Of a DNA stretch of 64,000 nt, positions 35,404 through 44,341 are shown piece by piece. Each line of letters opens with the position of its first letter. The stretch's first letter is position 1. The notes below the pieces were generated by a model that made no database searches, had not been told where the DNA came from, and worked only from the letters and a program-made list of their open reading frames with translations. This stretch comes from SSF14 sp046331245 (GTDB lineage: Bacteria > Actinomycetota > Acidimicrobiia > Acidimicrobiales > Microtrichaceae): positions 124,001 to 188,000 of the forward strand of contig JAXLRH010000003.1 in NCBI GenBank assembly GCA_046331245.1, read 5' to 3'. Position numbers and translations under genes: made by a program.

Positions 35404-36927
35404 GTGTCCGTACCGTGGGCGCATGACGACCAGCGAGCTCTCCCTCGACACGCCGCCTCCGCCGTTTCCTCCCCTCCGCCCGCGCCACCCGTCGCCCTGC
35501 GACGCCCACCCGACCGCCGCACGCTCGTCGCGATCGCGCTCGGCGCGGCGGTGACCGATCTCGCGATGTGGACGGCCGGCCCCGGCCTGGGCTGGACGCT
35601 CGGGGCGACGGGCGCGGCCGTCGCCGTGGCGATCGGCACGCGACCACGCACGCGGGCGTCGTGGGCGCTCCTCGCAGCGGTGCCGGTGCTCGCGGTGTGG
35701 GCCACGCTGCGCACGTCGCCCTGGCTACTGGCGCCCGACCTGATCGCGGTCAACCTGTGCCTGGTGCTCGCAGCGACGCTCGCGGTGCGTGGTCGGTGGT
35801 TCGACCGATCGCTGCTGCGATACGTGTTCGTCGCCTTCGAGCTCGTCGAGTCGGCGGTCGTGGGGCCAATCTGGGCGTCGGCGGCGTTGCGTCGGACGCG
35901 GGCGCACGGAGCCTCCGCCGAGGGCGGCGAGTCGCCGAAGCGTGACTGGACGGGAACGGTCCTCGGCATCGTCCTGGCGGTGCCGATCATGATCGTGCTG
36001 ATCGTCCTGCTGGCGTCGGCCGACGCCGTGTTCGCGTCGTTCTTCGACGTCACCGAGCAGCTCGCCCCCGCCGGACGGCACCTCCTGTTCCTCGGTGGTG
36101 GCGCGCTCGCGCTCGCGGCACTCCTGCGACAGGGCGCCTCGACGGTCGAGCCGGACCTCGGCGACGCACCTCGGGTGCGGGCGACGGTCGGCAACATCGT
36201 GCTCGGTGGGCTCGTCGTGGTGTTCGGGCTCTACGCCGCGAGCCGGCTGCTCGCGCTGACCGGCATGGCCGAGCGGATCGCGACGACGAAGGGCCTCACG
36301 TGGGCCGAGTACGCGCGCAGTGGCTTCTTCCAGCTGCTCGCGGTCGCGACGATCGCCCTCGTGGTGCTGCTCGGCGTGATCGGATGGAGCGCCGAGGGCT
36401 CCTCCCGCCAGTCGCGCGACCGGCGGGTGCTCGGGCTGGTCACCGTGGCCCTCGTCATCGGCATCGTGGTCGACGCCATCGCCCGTCTCCGGGGCTACGA
36501 GGCCGCGTACGGCCTGACGATGCTGCGGCTCTACAGCCTGGCGTTCGCCGCCTGGATCGGGGTTGTGTTCGTTGCCGTCGGCGGGGCCTACGTGACCGGC
36601 TATCGGGGCCGCCGGTGGCTCGCTCCCACCCTCGCGACGATGGTGCTGGTCGGCATCCTGTCGATGAACGTGATCGATCCCGAGGCCGTCGTGGCCCGAC
36701 GCAACCTCACCCAACCCACGAAGGTGGAGGAGACCGATCGCGGCTACCTGGCGGAGTCGCTCACCGACGACGCACTCCCGGTCATCGCCGAGCACCTCGA
36801 CGAGATGACCGACGACGAGCGCGCCGGGGTGCTGCGGTCGCTGTGCGACACCGACCGGCCCGGCGGATGGCTGTCGTACAACCGCTCGCGCCACGCGGCG
36901 ACCGCTGCGGCCGAGCAGTGGTGCTGA
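35404..36927 (+). CDS. DUF4173/DUF4153 membrane protein
   Basis: 507 residues, about ten to twelve hydrophobic helices from residue 42 onward; ARSGFFQLLAVA is the family-typical block. Function unknown. The C-terminus (about 420-507) is soluble, with TDDALPVIAEHLDEMTDDE and a Cys tail. The start is uncertain: this frame begins at GTG 35404, but ATG 35423 in another frame gives MTTSELSLDTPPPPFPP, a more natural N-terminus that runs into a stop after about 43 codons. A one-base indel near 35460-35500 would join them. Confidence 0.75.
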   Translation: MSVPWAHDDQRALPRHAASAVSSPPPAPPVALRRPPDRRTLVAIALGAAVTDLAMWTAGPGLGWTLGATGAAVAVAIGTRPRTRASWALLAAVPVLAVWATLRTSPWLLAPDLIAVNLCLVLAATLAVRGRWFDRSLLRYVFVAFELVESAVVGPIWASAALRRTRAHGASAEGGESPKRDWTGTVLGIVLAVPIMIVLIVLLASADAVFASFFDVTEQLAPAGRHLLFLGGGALALAALLRQGASTVEPDLGDAPRVRATVGNIVLGGLVVVFGLYAASRLLALTGMAERIATTKGLTWAEYARSGFFQLLAVATIALVVLLGVIGWSAEGSSRQSRDRRVLGLVTVALVIGIVVDAIARLRGYEAAYGLTMLRLYSLAFAAWIGVVFVAVGGAYVTGYRGRRWLAPTLATMVLVGILSMNVIDPEAVVARRNLTQPTKVEETDRGYLAESLTDDALPVIAEHLDEMTDDERAGVLRSLCDTDRPGGWLSYNRSRHAATAAAEQWC

Positions 36928-36935
36928 GAGCCGGC

Positions 36936-37574
36936 CTACGGGAAGAACACCTCGTCGATGCGGGAGATCACGCCGCCCTTGGCCACGATGTTGACCGGCA
37001 CGCCCGCCTCCTCGCCGCTGCGCGCCTGCAGGTCGGCGGCGAGGGTGCCGATGGACGTCGACGTGAGGTCGGGGCTGCCCGGGTCGTCGAGCGTCTTGAT
37101 CTCGGCCGACGGGGACACGGGCGCAGTGCGCAGCTTCGGGTTCTTGTTGCGGATGTAGTAGTCGTTGTCGATCGAGGTCTCCCCCGGCTCGAGCACGCCG
37201 TCCTCGAGGGCGGCCTTCACGGCGGCGTCGCCGGTGAGCAGCTCGGCGATGTCGATGGTGATGGTCGACTGGGAGATGCTGACGCCCTTGAGGTAGCCGA
37301 AGCTGGTGCCGTCGGGCACGGGGTCGGTGATGACGAGGGCGGTCGTGGTCGGGGCGGAGCCGCCCTTCGCCGTGGTGGTCGTCGCTCCCTTGACCGTGGT
37401 GCCGACGACCGTCGTCGTGGAGGTGGTCGAGGTGGTGGGCGCCTTGGTCGTCGTGGTGGCGCGGCGCGGAGCCTTCGTCGTGGTGGTCGGCGTGGCGGCG
37501 TCGTCGCCGCACGCCGGGACCACGGCGGCGAGACCCAGGGACAGGACGACGACGGCGGCACGCTGGCTGATCAT
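36936..37574 (-). CDS. Thr-rich secreted lipoprotein
   Basis: 212 residues. Lipoprotein signal with Cys22 (VVPAC). Residues about 27-80 are a Thr/Lys/Ala linker in tandem TTTT-type blocks, probably a flexible or glycosylated stalk. The exported domain (about 80-212) includes SFGYLKGVSISQSTITIDIAE and ends GGVISRIDEVFFP; a family is not recognised. TAGGGT six bases before the ATG suggests leaderless expression. Divergent from the response regulator (142-base gap), so it may be controlled by it. Confidence 0.85.
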   Translation of the reverse strand: MISQRAAVVVLSLGLAAVVPACGDDAATPTTTTKAPRRATTTTKAPTTSTTSTTTVVGTTVKGATTTTAKGGSAPTTTALVITDPVPDGTSFGYLKGVSISQSTITIDIAELLTGDAAVKAALEDGVLEPGETSIDNDYYIRNKNPKLRTAPVSPSAEIKTLDDPGSPDLTSTSIGTLAADLQARSGEEAGVPVNIVAKGGVISRIDEVFFP

Positions 37575-37580
37575 GGCGAC

Positions 37581-37586
37581 ACCCTA
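37581..37586 (-). promoter_or_regulatory. -10 box TAGGGT for Thr-rich lipoprotein
   Basis: Minus-strand TAGGGT ends 6 bases before the ATG at 37574. Confidence 0.5.
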
Positions 37587-37703
37587 GGGGCGGGGCGTTC
37601 CCGTGGCGGGAACCCGGCCTGCGCGCTGGTCTGCCCCCGTGGTCTGCACGGGATCTGCACATTCCTCTCACGACGTTCGCACGCCTGCGTGGCCTCGGCT
37701 CTC

Positions 37704-37709
37704 TAACGT
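37704..37709 (+). promoter_or_regulatory. -10 box TAACGT for response regulator
   Basis: TAACGT ends 7 bases before the GTG at 37717. Confidence 0.5.
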
Positions 37710-37716
37710 GGGGGAC

Positions 37717-38427
37717 GTGGGCCCGGCTGACGGACGAACGGCGAACGAGGCGCGGCAGCGCATCGTGGTGATCGAGGACGAGACGGCCATCGCCGACGCC
37801 GTCGTGCAGCGGCTCCGGGGCGAGGGCTTCGACGTCGAGTGGGCCGCCGACGGTCTCGCCGGCGTCGAGCTCTGCGCCCGCGTCGACCCACATCTCGTCG
37901 TGCTTGACCTCATGTTGCCGGGCCTCGACGGGCTCGAGGTGTGCCGTCGCGTGCAGGCCGATCGGCGCACGCCCGTCCTCATGCTGACGGCCCGCGACGA
38001 CGAGGCCGACCTCGTGCTCGGCCTGGCGATGGGCGCCGACGACTACCTCACCAAGCCGTTCAGCCCCCGAGAGCTCGTGGCCCGGGTGCGGGCCGTCCTG
38101 CGGCGCGCCGAGGCCCCGCCCCCGGTGACCGACGCCGCTCCGATCACGGTGCTCGACATCGTGATCGACCCGCAGGCTCGACGCGTCGTTCGCGGTGACG
38201 AGCACGTGCACCTCACGCCCATCGAGTTCGACCTGCTCGTGTGCCTGGCCACCCGCAACGGCGCCGTGCTCACGCGGGAGGTGCTGCTGGCCGAGGTGTG
38301 GGGCTACGAGGGCGACTACGGCGCCCGCACCGTCGACTCGCACGTGCGATCGGTGCGCCGCAAGCTCGGCGACGACGTCATCCGCACCGTGCACGCCGTG
38401 GGGTACGCCATCGGCGGACGCGAATGA
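37717..38427 (+). CDS. OmpR/PhoB-type response regulator
   Basis: 236 residues. Receiver domain about 13-128: acidic pocket in VVIEDE, phosphoacceptor Asp in VVLDLMLPG, Thr in MLTARDD, Lys in LTKPFSP. DNA-binding winged helix about 140-234 with LTPIEFDLLVCLA, LAEVWGYEGD, RTVDSHVRSVRRKLGD and VGYAIG. It acts with the kinase that overlaps it by ATGA. GTG 37717 is chosen; GTG 37708 lies inside the -10 box. Confidence 0.94.
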   Translation: MGPADGRTANEARQRIVVIEDETAIADAVVQRLRGEGFDVEWAADGLAGVELCARVDPHLVVLDLMLPGLDGLEVCRRVQADRRTPVLMLTARDDEADLVLGLAMGADDYLTKPFSPRELVARVRAVLRRAEAPPPVTDAAPITVLDIVIDPQARRVVRGDEHVHLTPIEFDLLVCLATRNGAVLTREVLLAEVWGYEGDYGARTVDSHVRSVRRKLGDDVIRTVHAVGYAIGGRE

Positions 38428-39470
38428 ACGGCGAGCTGCCGAGCCCGGGCGACTGGCGCCCGCTCGACCAGTTCCGCTCGATCCGCACCAAGCTCTCGAT
38501 CCTGGTCGCGGGCTCGGTGATCATCTCGGTCGGCATCGGCAGCGTCGGCCTGCGGGTCGGCTGGCCGTTCTGGTTCCGGCTCATCACGTCGGTGGTGGTC
38601 GGCCTCGGCATCATGCGGCTCGTCGCTGCCGGCATCACCTCGCCGCTGCGCGACATGGCCGCGGCCACCGAGGCCATGGCCGACGGCGACTACAGCCGCC
38701 GCATCCGGGCGACGTCCCGTGACGAGGTGGGCCAGCTCGCGACGGCGTTCAACGAGATGTCCGCCGAGCTCGCCGAGGTCGACCGCCAGCGGCGCGACCT
38801 CGTGGCCAACGCATCCCACGAGCTCCGCACCCCCATCGCCGCGTTGCAGGCGATGATCGAGAACCTCGCCGACGGCGTGAGCGAGGCCGACCCGGCGTTC
38901 GTGGAGACGATGCACACGCAGGTCCGGCGGCTCGCCACGCTGGTGGACCAGCTGCTCAGCCTCTCCCGCCTCGACTCCGGCGAGATGCCGCTGCACATCG
39001 AGACGGTGTCGGTGGCAACCCTGCTCGAGGCGTCGCTCGCCGAGTTCCGGTGGCACCATCCCGACGTCGACGTGACGGTGGACGTGGAGCCGGAGACGCT
39101 GATGGTCGCGGTCGACCAACTGCTCCTCCACCGCGTGGTCGCCAACCTGCTCGAGAACGCGATCCGCCACGGCGCTCCCCCGTTCCGGGTCGACGCCTGC
39201 CTCACGCCGGGCACGGCCGGCACCCCACGACCGACGGTCACGCTCGTGGTGAGCGACGAGGGCCCCGGCATTCCCGCCGACGACGCGGCGCGGGTGTTCG
39301 ACCGGTTCCACCGCCTCGACCAGTCACGACGGTCGGGCGGCAGCGGGCTCGGGCTCGCGATCGTCGCCGGCATCGTCGAACGCCACCACGGTCACATCGC
39401 GGTGGAACCCAACGATCCGCACGGCGTGCGGATGGTGATCACGCTCCCCCAGCAGCCGCCGGGGGCGTGA
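38424..39470 (+). CDS. Sensor histidine kinase
   Basis: 348 residues. Two membrane helices (about 26-45 and 50-70) with almost no periplasmic loop, then a HAMP (about 70-125), a dimerisation/phosphoacceptor domain with His in ANASHELRTPIAA, and a catalytic domain: LLHRVVANLLENAIRHG (N box), DEGPGIP (G1), GGSGLGLAIV (G2). The absence of a sensory loop suggests membrane or intracellular signal detection. ATG overlaps the regulator's TGA, so the pair is co-translated. Confidence 0.94.
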   Translation: MNGELPSPGDWRPLDQFRSIRTKLSILVAGSVIISVGIGSVGLRVGWPFWFRLITSVVVGLGIMRLVAAGITSPLRDMAAATEAMADGDYSRRIRATSRDEVGQLATAFNEMSAELAEVDRQRRDLVANASHELRTPIAALQAMIENLADGVSEADPAFVETMHTQVRRLATLVDQLLSLSRLDSGEMPLHIETVSVATLLEASLAEFRWHHPDVDVTVDVEPETLMVAVDQLLLHRVVANLLENAIRHGAPPFRVDACLTPGTAGTPRPTVTLVVSDEGPGIPADDAARVFDRFHRLDQSRRSGGSGLGLAIVAGIVERHHGHIAVEPNDPHGVRMVITLPQQPPGA

Positions 39471-39473
39471 CCG

Positions 39474-40565
39474 TCAGGCGTTCGCGGCGATCTCGCGGCC
39501 GAGGCGCAGGAGCGACTGCGTGGCGCCGCCCAGCTGGAGCTCGTACTGCTTCGACGCGATGAAGTGGCGGTGCAGCGGGTAGTCGCGGTCGACACCGACA
39601 CCACCGTGCAGGTGGGCCGAGGCGAGCGAGATGCGGTGACCGCTGTGCGCCGCCCAGAACTTCGCCGTGGCGACCTCCTCGGTGGCGGGCAGGCCGGCCG
39701 ACAGACGCCAGAGCGCGTGCCATGCCGTGAGCCGGATCGCCTGGGTGTCGATGAACGTGTCGGCGGCACGGTGACCCACGGCCTGGAACGTCGCGATCGG
39801 CACGTCGAACTGCTTGCGCTCCTTCGTGTACTCGGCGGTCAGCGCCAGCGCCGCCTCGGCGGTGCCGAGTGCCGCGGTGCACTGGGTGGCGACGGCGCGG
39901 TCGAACGCCCACACGAGCGCGTCCTGGCCGGCGGCGAGCAGGGTCGCCGGGGTCGATGCGAACTCGAGCGACGCTTCGGGGGTGCCGGCGGTCGTGTTCT
40001 CCGGGGTGCGGGTCACGCCCGCGGCCGAGAGATCGACCAGCACGAGCACGGGGCCGTCGACGCCCTTCGCTGCGACGACGGCGGCATCGGCGATCTGGCC
40101 GGCGGGCACGCACACCTTGAGGCCGGTGACCGACGAGCCGTCGAACGTGACCGACTGCGGATCGAGCGGGTCGCCGATCTCGTCGTGCCAGGCGCCGGTG
40201 AGCACGGCCTCGCCCGAGGCGACCCGACCGAGCCAGTCGGCGGCCACCTCGGCCGGAGCGAACTGTGCGATCGCCGGCGCGCCCAGACCGAGCGTCTCCC
40301 AGACGGGCACGGCAGCGGCGTGGAGGCCGGCGGCACGGATGACGCACCCGGCCTCGATCAGGCCGAGCCCGGCGCCCCCGACCGACTCGGGCAGCGAGAT
40401 GCCGAGCAGGCCGGCCTCGGCGAGTGCCGCCCACAGCTCACGGTCGAAGCGGGGCTCGCCGCTCTTCTCGAGCGTGCGGAGCGCTGCGGGATCGGACTTG
40501 TCGCCGATGATCTGGACGGCGAGATCGCTGACGGCGGTCTGCTCTTCGGTGAAGTTGAAATCCAT
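39474..40565 (-). CDS. Acyl-CoA dehydrogenase, small partner subunit
   Basis: 363 residues, acyl-CoA dehydrogenase fold: N-terminal helical domain (MDFNFTEEQTAV), beta domain with ENTTAGTPEAS, C-terminal helical domain with TKERKQFDVPIATFQAVGHRAAD. Together with the 390-residue gene before it, it resembles the heteromeric alpha2beta2 steroid side-chain dehydrogenases (FadE28/FadE29 type), in which one subunit carries the catalytic residue. Starts 15 bases after that gene. The catalytic-base Glu is not evident, which fits an accessory subunit (inference). Confidence 0.85.
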   Translation of the reverse strand: MDFNFTEEQTAVSDLAVQIIGDKSDPAALRTLEKSGEPRFDRELWAALAEAGLLGISLPESVGGAGLGLIEAGCVIRAAGLHAAAVPVWETLGLGAPAIAQFAPAEVAADWLGRVASGEAVLTGAWHDEIGDPLDPQSVTFDGSSVTGLKVCVPAGQIADAAVVAAKGVDGPVLVLVDLSAAGVTRTPENTTAGTPEASLEFASTPATLLAAGQDALVWAFDRAVATQCTAALGTAEAALALTAEYTKERKQFDVPIATFQAVGHRAADTFIDTQAIRLTAWHALWRLSAGLPATEEVATAKFWAAHSGHRISLASAHLHGGVGVDRDYPLHRHFIASKQYELQLGGATQSLLRLGREIAANA

Positions 40566-40579
40566 GGTTCTCTCTCTTG

Positions 40580-41752
40580 TCAGCCGCGCAGCGAGCGGGG
40601 CAGGCCCAGGCCGAACATCGCGATCAGGTCTCGTTGGATCTCGTTGGTGCCGCCACCGAAGGTGAGGATGACCAGCGAGCGGTAGTTCATCTCGAGCCGG
40701 CCCTTGAGGACGTCGGCCGCCGAGTTGCGCTGCAGGTAGGCACGCGGGCCGAGGATCTCCATGAGCAGGCGGAAGGCCTCCAGGTAGAACTCGGTGCCGA
40801 AGATCTTGATGGTGGAGGCGTCGGAGATGTCGAGGTGCGCCGACGACGCCACCTTCCAGTTGATCTGGCGGAGGAACTCGAGACCGGTGCGCACCCGGGC
40901 GAGGTTGAGCTGCACCCACTCCTGGTCGATGATGCGCTCGCCGCTCGCGAGCCGGTTGTCGGCGGCGAAGCGGATGGTCTCCTGCAGGCTCTGCTCCAGG
41001 AGGCCCGAGCTGCAGAGCGTGACGCGCTCGTGGTTGAGCTGGTTGGTAATGAGCGTCCAGCCCTTGTTGAGGCCGCCCACGATGTTGGCCGCCGGCACGC
41101 GCACGTTGTCGTAGTAGACGGCGTTGATGTCGTGGCTGCTCAGGAGGTTGAGCGGCTCGATGGTGATGCCGGGCGTGTTCTTGAGGTCGACGATGATCAT
41201 CGAGATGCCCTTGTGCTTCGGGGCGTCCTGATCCGTGCGCACCGCCAGCCAGCAGTAGTCGGCGTCGGAGGCGAGCGACGTCCACATCTTCTGGCCGTTG
41301 ATGACGTACTCGTCGCCGTCGAGGTCGGCGCGGCACTTGAGCGAGGCGAGGTCGGTGCCGGCCTCGGGCTCGGAGTAGCCGATCGAGAAGTGCAGATCGC
41401 CGGCGAGGATCTTGGGCAGGAAGAAGTCCTTCTGCTCCTGGGTGCCGAAGTTCATGATCGTCGGGCCGACCGTGTTGATCGTGAGCATCGGCACCGGGGC
41501 GCCGGACCGCATCGACTCGTCGAAGAAGATGAACTGCTCCATCTGGCTCTTGCCCTGACCGCCGTACTCGGTGGGCCAGCCGATGCCGAGCCAGCCGTCC
41601 GCCGCCATCTGCTTGACGATCTGGCGGTTCACGGGGCCGCAACCGTGCTCGACCATCAGCGCCTCGCGGACGTCGTCGGTGAGGAGCTTGTCGTAGTAGG
41701 CGGAGAGCTCGGAGCGCAGGGCCTCCTGCTCGTCGGTGTAGGCGATGTGCAT
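40580..41752 (-). CDS. Acyl-CoA dehydrogenase, large partner subunit
   Basis: 390 residues. FAD-binding signatures: SIGYSEPEAGTDLASL (about 122-138) and ITIEPLNLLSSHDINAVYYDNVRVP; C-terminal TFGGGTNEIQRDLIAMFGLGLPR, the conserved ending of FadE29-like subunits. Expected to dehydrogenate an acyl-CoA, possibly a short steroid side-chain thioester. Its start region contains a KstR-type operator over the -10 box, and a TACAGT box ends 7 bases before the ATG. Confidence 0.9.
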   Translation of the reverse strand: MHIAYTDEQEALRSELSAYYDKLLTDDVREALMVEHGCGPVNRQIVKQMAADGWLGIGWPTEYGGQGKSQMEQFIFFDESMRSGAPVPMLTINTVGPTIMNFGTQEQKDFFLPKILAGDLHFSIGYSEPEAGTDLASLKCRADLDGDEYVINGQKMWTSLASDADYCWLAVRTDQDAPKHKGISMIIVDLKNTPGITIEPLNLLSSHDINAVYYDNVRVPAANIVGGLNKGWTLITNQLNHERVTLCSSGLLEQSLQETIRFAADNRLASGERIIDQEWVQLNLARVRTGLEFLRQINWKVASSAHLDISDASTIKIFGTEFYLEAFRLLMEILGPRAYLQRNSAADVLKGRLEMNYRSLVILTFGGGTNEIQRDLIAMFGLGLPRSLRG

Positions 41753-41761
41753 TCGGGAAAC

Positions 41762-41775
41762 TGTAACCGGTTCTA
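41762..41775. promoter_or_regulatory. KstR-like operator TGTAACCGGTTCTA
   Basis: Fits the 14-base KstR consensus TnnAACnnGTTnnA on both strands. It overlaps the minus-strand -10 box TACAGT (41760-41765) and sits about 10 bases upstream of the acyl-CoA dehydrogenase ATG, so a bound TetR-family repressor would block transcription. KstR is known to control cholesterol-degradation genes in mycobacteria; binding here is untested. Confidence 0.6.
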
Positions 41776-41832
41776 GTCTTGCGAACCGCAGCCGGTCGGG
41801 CCGGTATCGGCGGCGGCCACCGACGGGGCCGA

Positions 41833-41838
41833 TAGTTT
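41833..41838 (+). promoter_or_regulatory. -10 box TAGTTT for flippase-pseudokinase gene
   Basis: TAGTTT ends 9 bases before the ATG at 41848. Confidence 0.4.
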
Positions 41839-41847
41839 GAGCGTGCG

Positions 41848-44205
41848 ATGACCGACCGTGAGCGCGCCCGTCGACAGCGGCGCGTCGTGTATTCGGCCGT
41901 CGACGTGCTGCGGCTCCTGGCGGCGCTGGCGGCCCTCGGTGTGGTGCTCCTGGTCATCAACTACGGCGCGTCGTCACTGGCCGGGGCCGAGGCCGACCTC
42001 ATCAAGCTCACCGCACGCCTGCCGTCCGGCGTCACCCAGTTCGCGGTGCGCATCGTGCAGCTGGTGGCGGTGTTCGCCCCGGTGCTCGGCTTCGGCGCGC
42101 TCGTGTTCCGCCGCCACTTCCGGCGCCTCGGGGGCTCGGTCATCGCCGCGGTGGCGGGCGGGGTCATCGGTCGCTGGATCATGTCGGACCTGCTCGACCT
42201 GACGGTCGACCGGTTCGCCATCACCGGCGCGCTCCGCCAGGGGGCGCCGTTCCCGAGCGCCCCGTTCCTCGCGTCGATCGCCGCCATCGTCGCGGCCGAC
42301 TCGCCGTGGATGTCGAGCCGCTGGCGTCATGCGGCGCGCGGGTGGCTGGCGCTGCTGCTGGCGCTCCGCCTGTTCTCCGGCACCACCGGGCTCCGCGAGC
42401 TGATCGTCGCGGTGGCGGTCGGATGGGTCGTGGGGTCGCTCGTCGGCGTGCTCGTGGGTGCGCCCGATCGCCGGCCGAGCTCCACCGCCGTCAACGGCGC
42501 GCTCACTCGACTCGGCGTGTCGGTGGCCGAGGTGCACCACGTTCACTCCGGCAGCGGGCGTCACCACTTCCTCGTGCGATCGATCACCGGTCGTCGGCTC
42601 TGGGTCGAGGTCGCGGCCCGCGACGGGTGGCAGACGATGCTGCCGGGGCGTCTCTACCGGGCCCTCCGGTTCCGCGACGCCGCCGACGGCCGGCCGTTCG
42701 CCGGCCTCCGCGAGATGACCGAGCACGAGGCGCTGGTGGCGCTCAAGGCGCGCGGCGACGGCGTGCCGACCCCCGAGATCGAGGCCATCGGCGAGGTCGA
42801 CAACGGCGGCTATCTGCTCGCCTACCGAGCCGTCGAGGGCCGGTCGCTGCGCAAGCGCACCGACATCGGGGCCGAGGCGCTTCCCACGATCTGGAAGCTC
42901 GTCGTGCGGCTGCGCCAGGCGCGCATCGCCCACCGCGGGCTCGACCAGTCGTCGATCCTCGTCGACGGCGACGACGACACGATGCTGGTGGTCCACTTCG
43001 CAGCGGCCGACCTCACCGGCGACGAGCGGCTGCTCGCCACCGACATCGCCGAGGTGCTCGCGTGGTCGTCGGAGCGGTTCGGCGTCGAGGCGAGCGTGGA
43101 TGCCGCGATCGCCGCGCTCGGCCCCGGCGTGGTCGCCCGCTCGCTGCCGCGGCTCCAGCCGCTCGCCCTCACGCCCGCCACCCGTGGCGAGGTGTCGAGC
43201 GAGACCCTCGAACGCATCGGCTCGCTCGTGCGCGAGCGAACCGGCGTCGACCAGCCGGTGCTGGCGCCGCTCGAGCGCATCAAGCCGCGGGCGGTGTTCA
43301 CCGCGATCATGGCGGTCATCGCCATCAACGCCCTGGCGCCCTACGTCGCCGGCTTCGGCAAGGTGTGGGTGGAGCTGCAGGACGCCAGCGTGGCCTGGAT
43401 CGTGGTGGCCTTCGTGCTCTCGGCCACCACCTACCTCGGAGCGGCGCTGGCGCTCTCGGGTTCGATCGCCGACCCGCTCCCCTTCGGGCCCAACCTCGCC
43501 GTGCAGGTGGCGGCGTCGTTCGCGTCGATCGCCGCTCCGGCGCAGATCGGCGGCGTCGCGCTCAAGGGACGCTTCCTCCAGCGCCGCGGCACCGATCCCG
43601 CGGTCGCGGTCGCGGCGATCGGCCTGAACACCGTCGCCGCCTTCCTCGTGCACCTCACGATCCTGTTCGCGTTCGTCTTCTGGGCCGGCAGCTCGGACCT
43701 CGGCAAGATCTCGCTGCCGTCGGGGGGAACGATCGGGATCGTCGCCGGGGCCGTCGCCGTCGTGATCGCGATCACCGCCGCCCTGCCCGTCGGTCGGCGG
43801 TATCTCGCCGGCACGGTGCTGCCCGCCGTCCGTCGCTCCGCTCAGGGCATCGTCGACGTGGCCCGTCGCCCGGTCCGCCTCGGCGGCCTCCTCGGCGGGT
43901 CGGCGATCATCACGCTCTCCTACGCCGGCTCCCTCGTCGCCTCGGTCGCCGCCTTCCACGGCGACCTCCCGGTCTCCGCGGTCGCCATCGTCTACCTCAT
44001 CGGCGCGGTCGTGCAGTCGGTGGCGCCCACCCCCGGCGGGCTGGGCGCGGCCGAGGCGGCCTACATCGGCGGCCTCACCGCGATCGGCCTGCCCTCGGAG
44101 CGCGCCGTCGCCGCCGTGCTCCTCTTCCGCCTCCTCACCTTCTGGCTCCCCGTCGTGCCCGGTTGGGTGGCGATGACCTGGCTCACCCGCAGCGACGCCC
44201 TCTGA
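41848..44205 (+). CDS. Flippase-like membrane protein with embedded pseudokinase domain
   Basis: 785 residues in three parts. About 1-205: roughly six hydrophobic helices. About 220-460: a kinase-like fold related to APH/choline kinases. The catalytic Asp of HGDxxxxN is Gly364 (HRGLDQSS, 362-369), the metal Asn is replaced by Ser, and DFG reads HFA (383-385), so it is a pseudokinase. About 490-785: a lysylphosphatidylglycerol-synthetase-type flippase membrane domain ending in VAPTPGGLGAAEAAYIGG, the UPF0104 block. Likely moves a lipid across the membrane with the pseudokinase as a regulatory part (inference). No soluble lysyltransferase domain is present. Confidence 0.82.
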   Translation: MTDRERARRQRRVVYSAVDVLRLLAALAALGVVLLVINYGASSLAGAEADLIKLTARLPSGVTQFAVRIVQLVAVFAPVLGFGALVFRRHFRRLGGSVIAAVAGGVIGRWIMSDLLDLTVDRFAITGALRQGAPFPSAPFLASIAAIVAADSPWMSSRWRHAARGWLALLLALRLFSGTTGLRELIVAVAVGWVVGSLVGVLVGAPDRRPSSTAVNGALTRLGVSVAEVHHVHSGSGRHHFLVRSITGRRLWVEVAARDGWQTMLPGRLYRALRFRDAADGRPFAGLREMTEHEALVALKARGDGVPTPEIEAIGEVDNGGYLLAYRAVEGRSLRKRTDIGAEALPTIWKLVVRLRQARIAHRGLDQSSILVDGDDDTMLVVHFAAADLTGDERLLATDIAEVLAWSSERFGVEASVDAAIAALGPGVVARSLPRLQPLALTPATRGEVSSETLERIGSLVRERTGVDQPVLAPLERIKPRAVFTAIMAVIAINALAPYVAGFGKVWVELQDASVAWIVVAFVLSATTYLGAALALSGSIADPLPFGPNLAVQVAASFASIAAPAQIGGVALKGRFLQRRGTDPAVAVAAIGLNTVAAFLVHLTILFAFVFWAGSSDLGKISLPSGGTIGIVAGAVAVVIAITAALPVGRRYLAGTVLPAVRRSAQGIVDVARRPVRLGGLLGGSAIITLSYAGSLVASVAAFHGDLPVSAVAIVYLIGAVVQSVAPTPGGLGAAEAAYIGGLTAIGLPSERAVAAVLLFRLLTFWLPVVPGWVAMTWLTRSDAL

Positions 44206-44258
44206 CCCGGCCCCGCCCGCGCCGCCGCCCGCTCCCCCCGCCCTGTCCCTCTCCTCGG

Positions 44259-44307
44259 GTTTCGGGGTTCGTTGTGCGCGAGGGGTGCACACAACGAACC
44301 CCAAAAC
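44259..44307. repeat. 49-base palindromic repeat, copy 3
   Basis: Left arm 44259-44276 and right arm 44290-44307 with a 13-base spacer (44277-44289) identical to copy 1. Lies between two plus-strand genes, 54 bases after the stop of the flippase-like gene, 35 bases before the mycothione reductase GTG. Confidence 0.93.
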
Positions 44308-44328
44308 CGGTGGGAGGAGGGCGGTGGG

Positions 44329-44334
44329 TAGGGT
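44329..44334 (+). promoter_or_regulatory. -10 box TAGGGT for mycothione reductase
   Basis: TAGGGT ends 7 bases before the GTG at 44342. Confidence 0.5.
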
Positions 44335-44341
44335 CTCGGGC

